Below are positions 6,139 through 10,334 of a stretch of DNA of 10,334 bases, piece after piece. Within the stretch, counting starts at the first letter, position 1, and each line of letters opens with the position of its first letter. The stretch comes from JAVBOV01 sp031550205 (lineage in GTDB: Bacteria > Pseudomonadota > Alphaproteobacteria > RF32 > CAG-239). A program made the translations under genes and the position numbers. The notes beneath the pieces are model-generated. The model was not told the DNA's origin, did no database searches, and saw only the letters and a program-made list of their open reading frames with translations. Location: positions 1 through 10,334 of the forward strand of contig JAVBOV010000024.1 of the NCBI GenBank assembly GCA_031550205.1, written 5' to 3'.

Positions 6139-8004
6139 ATGGGACAAGCGAAAACTTTAGTTATATGGCTGGCGGCCTTTTTATTGATATCGGCTTTTTT
6201 CGGCAGTTTTAACCAATCGGCTAATTATTCAAAAGCCAATGAGCTGGCTTTTTCAGAGTTTATGAACGAGGCGGAATCCGGTAAAATTTCCGAGGTGGTG
6301 ATTGAAGGGCCGAATATTTCAGGCAAACTTACTGACGGAACGGAGTTTCGCACCTATGCGCCATATGATCCGAGTATGGTGGAAACTTTGCGCAAAAATA
6401 ACGTTAAGGTTGAGGCCAAGCCGATGGATGATTCCGCCAACACGCTTTGGGGTGTTTTTGTTTCCTGGTTCCCGATGCTTTTGCTGGTGGGTGTGTGGAT
6501 TTTCTTTATGAGGCAGGCAAACTCCGGCAACAACAAAGCAATGAGTTTTGGCAAATCTCGCGCCAAGCTGACGGAAAACACCAAGCGGATTACCTTTGCC
6601 GATGTGGCCGGATGCGACGAATCTAAACAAGAGTTGGAAGAGGTGATTGAGTTTTTGAAAGACCCGAGCAAATTTCAGCGTTTGGGCGGAAAAATTCCCA
6701 AGGGCGTGCTTTTGGTGGGCCCTCCGGGAACCGGCAAAACTTTGCTGGCCAAAGCGGTGGCCGGTGAGGCGCACGTGCCTTTCTTTTCAATTTCCGGCTC
6801 AGATTTTGTGGAGATGTTTGTGGGCGTTGGTGCTTCACGCGTGCGCGATATGTTCCAGCAGGCCAAAAAGAACTCTCCCTGCTTGTTGTTTATTGACGAG
6901 ATTGATGCGGTGGGTCGTCACCGCGGCGCCGGTCTTGGCGGCGGAAATGACGAGCGCGAGCAGACTTTGAATCAGCTTTTGGTGGAAATGGACGGCTTTG
7001 ACGCCAATGAAAATGTGATTTTGATTGCAGCCACCAACCGTCCTGATGTTTTGGACCCGGCGCTGCTGCGTCCCGGTCGTTTTGACCGGCAGGTGACGGT
7101 TTCCAACCCCGATAAAAAGGGTCGTGAAGAAATTTTGGCAGTGCATGTGCGCAAAGTTCCTTTGGCAAAAGATGTTGACTTGTCTGTTGTGGCGCGCGGA
7201 ACTCCGGGGTTCTCAGGTGCGGATTTGGCCAATTTGGTGAATGAGGCTGCGCTTTTGGCGGCCAGAAAAAACAAACACAAAGTGACCAAGCAAGACTTTG
7301 ATGAAGCCAAAGACAAGGTTTTGATGGGCGCCGAGCGCCGTTCGATGGCGATGGATGAGAAAGAAAAAACCCTGACCGCTTATCATGAGGCCGGGCACGC
7401 GATTTGTTCTTTATATGTTAAAGATACCGACCCAATCCACAAGGCGACGATTATTCCGCGCGGCAGGGCTTTGGGCATGGTGCAGCAATTGCCGGAAAAA
7501 GACCAATATTCTTATTCCAAAACCAAGATGCTTTCCCGTTTGATTATTTTGATGGGCGGTCGCGTGGCCGAGGAGATTAAATTTGGAAAAGAGGCAATTA
7601 CCTCGGGCGCGTCTTCAGACATTGCGGCAGCCACCAATTTGGCACGTTCAATGGTGACGGAATGGGGCATGAGCGATAAACTTGGTCCGGTGTTGTATGC
7701 CGAAAACAGCGGAGAGATTTTCCTTGGCCGCTCGGTCACGCAGACCAAGCATGTGAGCGAAGAAACCGCACGGATTATTGATGCGGAGATTAAGGGCTTG
7801 GTTGACAAGTCTTATCAGGACTGCAAGAAGCTTTTGGTTGAGAAAGAGAAAGAATTTGAACTTTTGGCCAAGGCTTTGATTGAATATGAAACTCTGACCG
7901 GAGACGAGATTAAAGACGTGGTTAAGGGCAAGAAGATTGATAAGTCTGATGAAGTTCCGGTGGCGGAAGAGAAGAGAACGCAGAGTTCTGTTCCTGAATT
8001 ATAA
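6139..8004 (+). CDS. ftsH: ATP-dependent zinc metalloprotease FtsH
   Basis: A membrane-anchored hexameric AAA+ protease that degrades misassembled membrane proteins and regulatory substrates on the cytoplasmic side. The 621-aa product shows TM1 (about 6-23), a periplasmic domain (about 25-103) and TM2 (about 104-124). The AAA+ module has Walker A GPPGTGKT (194-201), pore loop MFVGVGA (226-232), Walker B LLFIDEID (249-256) and a second region of homology AATNRPDVLDPALLRPGRFD with arginine fingers at 311 and 314. The M41 peptidase domain has the zinc site HEAGH (416-420) and third ligand Asp494. Length and all catalytic residues are normal. AGGAAG upstream (6128-6133) supports the start. It is co-directional with tilS across a 24-base gap, probably one transcript. 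Confidence 0.98.
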   Translation: MGQAKTLVIWLAAFLLISAFFGSFNQSANYSKANELAFSEFMNEAESGKISEVVIEGPNISGKLTDGTEFRTYAPYDPSMVETLRKNNVKVEAKPMDDSANTLWGVFVSWFPMLLLVGVWIFFMRQANSGNNKAMSFGKSRAKLTENTKRITFADVAGCDESKQELEEVIEFLKDPSKFQRLGGKIPKGVLLVGPPGTGKTLLAKAVAGEAHVPFFSISGSDFVEMFVGVGASRVRDMFQQAKKNSPCLLFIDEIDAVGRHRGAGLGGGNDEREQTLNQLLVEMDGFDANENVILIAATNRPDVLDPALLRPGRFDRQVTVSNPDKKGREEILAVHVRKVPLAKDVDLSVVARGTPGFSGADLANLVNEAALLAARKNKHKVTKQDFDEAKDKVLMGAERRSMAMDEKEKTLTAYHEAGHAICSLYVKDTDPIHKATIIPRGRALGMVQQLPEKDQYSYSKTKMLSRLIILMGGRVAEEIKFGKEAITSGASSDIAAATNLARSMVTEWGMSDKLGPVLYAENSGEIFLGRSVTQTKHVSEETARIIDAEIKGLVDKSYQDCKKLLVEKEKEFELLAKALIEYETLTGDEIKDVVKGKKIDKSDEVPVAEEKRTQSSVPEL

Positions 8005-8060
8005 TCGTCATGAGCTGAGAAGCGTGCTTTAGCGACGCGGCAATCTCATCTGAATCCTTT
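8005..8060. repeat. Palindromic intergenic repeat-like sequence after ftsH
   Basis: An interrupted hairpin lies here: TGAGA (8016-8020) with TCTCA (8044-8048), and inside it GCGT (8022-8025) with ACGC (8035-8038). The sequence resembles the dispersed palindromic repeats found between genes in many host-associated bacteria; that resemblance is from memory and unverified. It begins immediately after the ftsH stop and is the only hairpin available as a 3' end for the ftsH transcript, followed by a T-rich stretch at 8058-8074. Confidence 0.45.
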
Positions 8061-8089
8061 TTCTAGGTTTTTACCTGCAAGGTTTTTAT

Positions 8090-8113
8090 GTTACTTTTGA
8101 GACCAAAAGTAAC
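8090..8113. repeat. Perfect 10-bp hairpin GTTACTTTTG/CAAAAGTAAC
   Basis: The arms 8090-8099 and 8104-8113 are exactly complementary around the loop AGAC. No T-run follows on the plus strand. It is part of the non-coding, repeat-like 8005-8355 gap. Confidence 0.7.
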
Positions 8114-8355
8114 CAAAAGTCCTGCCACGGCTCGATGCCTAGCGCTTTGCTTCCATACAAATATTGTTCTTCTTTTTAGTGCATCAATTCCATTTTTAGC
8201 TAAAGACTAAAAATGAAATTTCTCTTTGATATGTTCGCAAAGCTGAGGCTGTCTCGCAATGTGGCGAAAGAGGGGGCTGCACAAATAAAGCCTAAAATAC
8301 TTGTTCTAAGGCAGGAAAGAGGAAGGAAGAAAAGAAGATAAGGATGGTTGGTTTT
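8114..8355. other. Non-coding convergent intergenic region between ftsH and glmM
   Basis: Apart from the hairpin at 8186-8220, I see no supportable gene here. A short 40-codon frame starting at 8088 reads through repeat sequence and has no convincing ribosome-binding site. The end next to glmM (8313-8360) is strongly purine-rich on the plus strand, so the glmM transcript leaving its stop codon is C/U-rich and free of G for 48 nt. Confidence 0.6.
8186..8220. repeat. Hairpin CATTTTTAG/CTAAAAATG with extended arms
   Basis: A perfect 9-bp stem (8191-8199 with 8207-8215) around a 7-base loop is extended by AATT on both sides after one mismatch. It lies midway between the convergent ends of ftsH and glmM. 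It could contribute to termination from either side but lacks a canonical U-tract. Confidence 0.6.
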
Positions 8356-9714
8356 TTAAGCGACTTCTTTGGGGGTTCCGCCTAGGGAGGATAGGGCTTC
8401 TACTATGGTTTGGCTTAGGGTGCGTTGGAGGTTTTTGTTTTCGCACCAAACCCAGACCTGGACTTTGGGTTCCGTGCCTGATTTTCTGACTAAAATTCGC
8501 CCCTTATTGCCTATTTCTTGCTCGGAGGTTTCAATGATTTTTTTGACCTTGGCGTTTTCCATGGCTTTGGCGATGTCTTCTTTTTTCTCAAATTTAACAT
8601 CTACCCTTAAGCGCGGCACCGGTTTAAACACCGGAAAAATCTCGCTCATTTTTCGGCCGCTTTCCAAAAGCCCGTGCGCCACAATCAGCGCGGCCATCAT
8701 CCCGTCGCCGCTTTTGGAAAAATCTGAAAGCACCATGTGGCCGGATTCTTCTCCGCCGACATTGGCCTTAAGCTCTTTCATCTTTTGGACCACATAGCGC
8801 TCGCCGACTGCGGTGCGGTGGTAATTAAGCCCCAGAGATTTAACAAAGCTCTCCAAGCCCACATTGGAAAGAATTGTGGCCACCACGGCATTGCCTTTTA
8901 GCTTTTTATGTTCTTTGAAATATTTTGCCAGAAAAGCAATTATCTGGTCGCCGTCCAGTTTTTTGCCGTTTTCATCGCAAATGATGATGCGGTCGCCGTC
9001 GCCGTCTACCGCCACGCCCAGCTGAGCTTTGGTTTCAGAGACCACTTGCGAGAGAAGTTTGGTGTCGGTTGAGCCGCATTCTTTGTTGATGTTATAGCCG
9101 TCCGGCTGATTGCCGATGACAATTACGCCGGCGCCGAATTGTTTAAAAATCTCCGGCAAAATTTCATAAAAAACACCGTTGGCGCAATCTAAAACCACAC
9201 GCAAGCCTTTCAGCGCATTTTGGGGCAGCACCTCTTTTGCCACTTTTAGATATTTTTCAATGACCTTGTTGTTTAATTGCGGTTTGCCCAATTTTTCAGC
9301 AGATAAAACAAACTCGTTTTTCAAAATCAAATTTTCTAAAAGCGAAGTCTGTTCGTCAGAAAGTTTGTCGCCATTACCGTTAATCAGCTTAATGCCGTTG
9401 TCATAGTACGGATTGTGCGAGGCTGAAATCATTACCGCAAAATCAACTTTTAAATCAGGCGTTAAAAAGGTGAGAGCCGGCGTCGGAATAACACCAAGCA
9501 GCTCCACATCTACGCCCATCGAGCAAAAACCAGAAATCATTGCGGCTTCAAGCATGTCGCCGGAAATGCGGGTGTCTTTGGCAATTGCCACTTTTTTGTG
9601 CTTAACCGCCAGGGTAGATATTGCCTGCGCCAGTTTTAAGGCAAAATCCGGCACAATCGGAAAAACATTCGCTCTTCCTCTAACCCCGTCCGTTCCAAAC
9701 AATTTCTCCGCCAT
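8356..9714 (-). CDS. glmM: Phosphoglucosamine mutase
   Basis: Converts glucosamine-6-phosphate to glucosamine-1-phosphate, the step before UDP-GlcNAc for peptidoglycan and LPS. The 452-aa product starts with MAEKLFGTDGVRGRAN and has the four phosphohexomutase domains. The catalytic phosphoserine loop is ISASHNP (Ser99), the Mg2+ loop is DGDGDR (237-242), the sugar-binding loop is GEESGH (321-326), and the C-terminal phosphate-binding motif is RKSGTEP (410-416). Length is typical. The ATG at 9714 is preferred: GGAG lies 6 bases upstream, and an in-frame TTG at 9735 would place that Shine-Dalgarno inside the gene. In many alphaproteobacteria glmM follows ftsH on the same strand (often with folP between); here it is inverted and convergent, and folP is absent. 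Confidence 0.97.
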   Translation of the reverse strand: MAEKLFGTDGVRGRANVFPIVPDFALKLAQAISTLAVKHKKVAIAKDTRISGDMLEAAMISGFCSMGVDVELLGVIPTPALTFLTPDLKVDFAVMISASHNPYYDNGIKLINGNGDKLSDEQTSLLENLILKNEFVLSAEKLGKPQLNNKVIEKYLKVAKEVLPQNALKGLRVVLDCANGVFYEILPEIFKQFGAGVIVIGNQPDGYNINKECGSTDTKLLSQVVSETKAQLGVAVDGDGDRIIICDENGKKLDGDQIIAFLAKYFKEHKKLKGNAVVATILSNVGLESFVKSLGLNYHRTAVGERYVVQKMKELKANVGGEESGHMVLSDFSKSGDGMMAALIVAHGLLESGRKMSEIFPVFKPVPRLRVDVKFEKKEDIAKAMENAKVKKIIETSEQEIGNKGRILVRKSGTEPKVQVWVWCENKNLQRTLSQTIVEALSSLGGTPKEVA

Positions 9715-9744
9715 GTTAATCTCCAAACCAAACAAATCATCCTT

Positions 9745-9774
9745 ATTATATACCCCAAAACAAATTAAATTTCA
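9745..9774 (-). promoter_or_regulatory. Probable glmM promoter
   Basis: On the minus strand there is a perfect -10 TATAAT (9750-9745), with a weak -35 TGAAAT (9774-9769) at 18-base spacing. It overlaps the stop codon of the upstream Cys-rich gene. Transcription would start about 25 bases before the glmM ATG. Confidence 0.45.
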
Positions 9775-9945
9775 GTTACCTTCGGTTCCTTCTTTTTCTT
9801 TTTTGCAATATTTGCATTTGTATGAATTATATTCGCATTCTTTGCAGGGGCAGATAATCGGGCAGTTTTCTTTTAGGCACTGGTTTTTCCAGGCGTGCCA
9901 GCCCAGGGCGCATAGTTTTTTTCTAATTTTTTTATATAATAACAT
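9772..9945 (-). CDS. Cysteine-rich small protein (57 aa), unknown function
   Basis: A small open frame of 57 codons plus TGA. The N-terminal part is basic (MLLYKKIRKKLCALGWHAWK). It is followed by a dense cysteine region; the eight Cys are at 12, 23, 28, 32, 34, 37, 44 and 47. The last six form CxxxCxCxxC then CxxC, a spacing that suggests a zinc ribbon or other metal site. The tail is Lys/Glu-rich. GGAG at 9956-9953 lies 7 bases before the ATG, so translation is well supported. There is no room for a separate promoter between the upstream terminator U-tract (ending 9962) and this start, so it is transcribed through that terminator or from a promoter inside the RNA gene. I do not recognise a family; a zinc-binding role is inferred from cysteine spacing alone. 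Confidence 0.65.
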   Translation of the reverse strand: MLLYKKIRKKLCALGWHAWKNQCLKENCPIICPCKECEYNSYKCKYCKKEKEGTEGN

Positions 9946-9961
9946 TTGCTAACTCCGATTT

Positions 9962-9993
9962 AAAAAAGCAAAACCACCTTTTAAAAAAGGTGG
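9962..9993 (-). terminator. Intrinsic terminator of the minus-strand structured RNA
   Basis: On the minus strand CCACCTTTT (9993-9985) pairs with AAAAGGTGG (9982-9974) across a 2-base loop. It is followed by TTTTGCTTTTTT (9973-9962). The plus-strand side lacks a T-run, so it works on the minus strand. Confidence 0.8.
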
Positions 9994-10137
9994 AGGAGCT
10001 TAGCGTATCGAGCAAGTCGACAGCAACATATTCAATATATTTTGTCGCACTCCTCCAATAATGGAGTAGTACGAACAAAGCTATACTTAGATTTTGTTCT
10101 GTTTCTCTACTTGCTGTCGGACGCTAATCCTCAAGTA
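9962..10137 (-). ncRNA. Structured RNA, about 170 nt: 6S-like RNA or leader/attenuator of the Cys-rich gene
   Basis: The minus strand folds as a long rod. The closing stem is GAGGA-TTAGCGT (10132-10121) with ACGCTAA-GC-TCCTC (10006-9993). Next comes a 9-bp stem CGACAGCAA/TTGCTGTCG (10119-10111 with 10026-10018). A large asymmetric internal loop follows, about 29 nt on one side (10108-10080) and about 14 nt on the other (10040-10027). The apical stem pairs 10079-10068 with 10051-10041 and is capped by TGGAG/CTCCA around a 4-base loop (10058-10061). A closing stem, central bubble and apical stem is the 6S RNA layout, and the length fits. A terminator ends it and a promoter precedes it. Against a plain 6S RNA, a translated small gene begins 16 bases after the terminator. 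Structured RNA is well supported; the family is not. Confidence 0.6.
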
Positions 10138-10143
10138 TTAAAC

Positions 10144-10174
10144 ATAATAATTTGTTGTTTGTAGGGTATTGCAA
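10144..10174 (-). promoter_or_regulatory. Promoter for the minus-strand structured RNA
   Basis: On the minus strand, -35 TTGCAA (10174-10169) and -10 TATTAT (10149-10144) have a 19-base spacer, or 18 if TTATTA (10150-10145) is used. Predicted start is near 10137, a few bases before the closing stem of the RNA. The spacing is slightly long, so this is moderate evidence. Confidence 0.5.
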
Positions 10175-10235
10175 AAAAGCCAAATATGCAATCAAAAAAA
10201 ACATTCTTTTTTGCTGAGCGGTTATGTTAAAGAGT

Positions 10236-10302
10236 GGATCCTTCATTTTGCATTCGCTCGCGTCTCGCTTTGCTTGACATCCGCTCTGCAAAATTTCAGG
10301 AT
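10236..10302. repeat. Imperfect palindromic intergenic repeat
   Basis: ATCCT (10238-10242) with AGGAT (10298-10302) and TTTTGCA (10246-10252) with TGCAAAA (10287-10293) form nested inverted arms. The middle is rich in CGCTC/CTCGC motifs. It resembles dispersed palindromic elements seen in other host-associated bacteria; that is recollection, not a search result. Confidence 0.5.
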
Positions 10303-10334
10303 GACGCTTCCTGCGTCAATATGCAAAGCATATT
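10303..10334. repeat. Two small perfect hairpins at the window edge
   Basis: GACGC (10303-10307) pairs with GCGTC (10313-10317). Immediately after, AATATGC (10318-10324) pairs with GCATATT (10328-10334) across AAA. They abut the preceding palindromic repeat and may be its continuation; the window ends here. Confidence 0.6.

Noticed and set aside
8088..8210. 40-codon frame in the ftsH-glmM gap
   Set aside because: It reads through hairpin and repeat-like DNA, lacks a clear ribosome-binding site and has no recognisable features.
9715..9735. TTG start for glmM seven codons upstream
   Set aside because: The GGAG Shine-Dalgarno lies inside that extension and is correctly spaced for the ATG at 9714, where the conserved MAEKLFGTDGVRG begins.
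9413..9952. Plus-strand open frame across the glmM start and Cys-rich gene
   Set aside because: It is antisense to the well-supported glmM and to a small gene with a good ribosome-binding site, and its composition is Ser/Phe-rich and unnatural.
1..10334. CRISPR array, tRNA, rRNA, transposase, phage or defence genes
   Set aside because: No regularly spaced direct repeats, tRNA cloverleaf, rRNA segment or mobile-element protein was seen on either strand.

Overview
This window looks like chromosomal housekeeping DNA from an alphaproteobacterium of low to moderate GC, probably a host-associated or uncultured lineage. The main clue is the consecutive order pal, cpoB (ybgF), tilS, ftsH with glmM next door, which is the usual alphaproteobacterial arrangement at the end of the tol-pal cluster. 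A-rich and T-rich intergenic DNA and abundant palindromic repeats add to the picture. The assignment is inference from synteny and protein character; no rRNA or tRNA is present to fix the taxon.

Layout. Bases 63-2714 (+) encode pyruvate phosphate dikinase (ppdK). Bases 2716-2959 hold two abutting long imperfect hairpins that share the same central motif but have different, self-complementary arms. A near-consensus sigma70-type promoter (2977-3005) then drives a 90-aa orphan protein (3045-3317, +), closed by an intrinsic terminator. pal follows as a monocistronic lipoprotein gene (3477-3941, +) with its own strong terminator. Next is a tight co-directional group: cpoB (4056-5018), tilS (5005-6114, overlapping cpoB by 14 bases) and ftsH (6139-8004). 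The 8005-8355 gap contains only hairpins and repeat-like sequence. glmM (8356-9714, -) converges on ftsH.

The right end is the least ordinary part. A 57-aa cysteine-rich small protein (9772-9945, -) sits upstream of glmM. Only 16 bases upstream of its start codon ends the U-tract of an intrinsic terminator, which itself ends a rod-shaped structured RNA of about 170 nt (about 10137 to 9962, minus strand) with a recognisable promoter. The RNA could be a 6S-like RNA or an attenuator/riboswitch-type leader for the Cys-rich gene; a perfect 8-nt complementarity between its apical stem and the base of the terminator makes the second idea testable. The window ends in further palindromic repeat sequence.

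Functionally, Pal and CpoB belong to the Tol-Pal envelope-constriction system, GlmM makes the amino-sugar precursor of peptidoglycan and LPS, FtsH is the membrane quality-control protease, TilS modifies tRNA-Ile, and PpdK interconverts pyruvate and PEP. No phage, transposase, CRISPR or defence gene is visible. The candidates for novelty are RNA/DNA structures and two small orphan genes.
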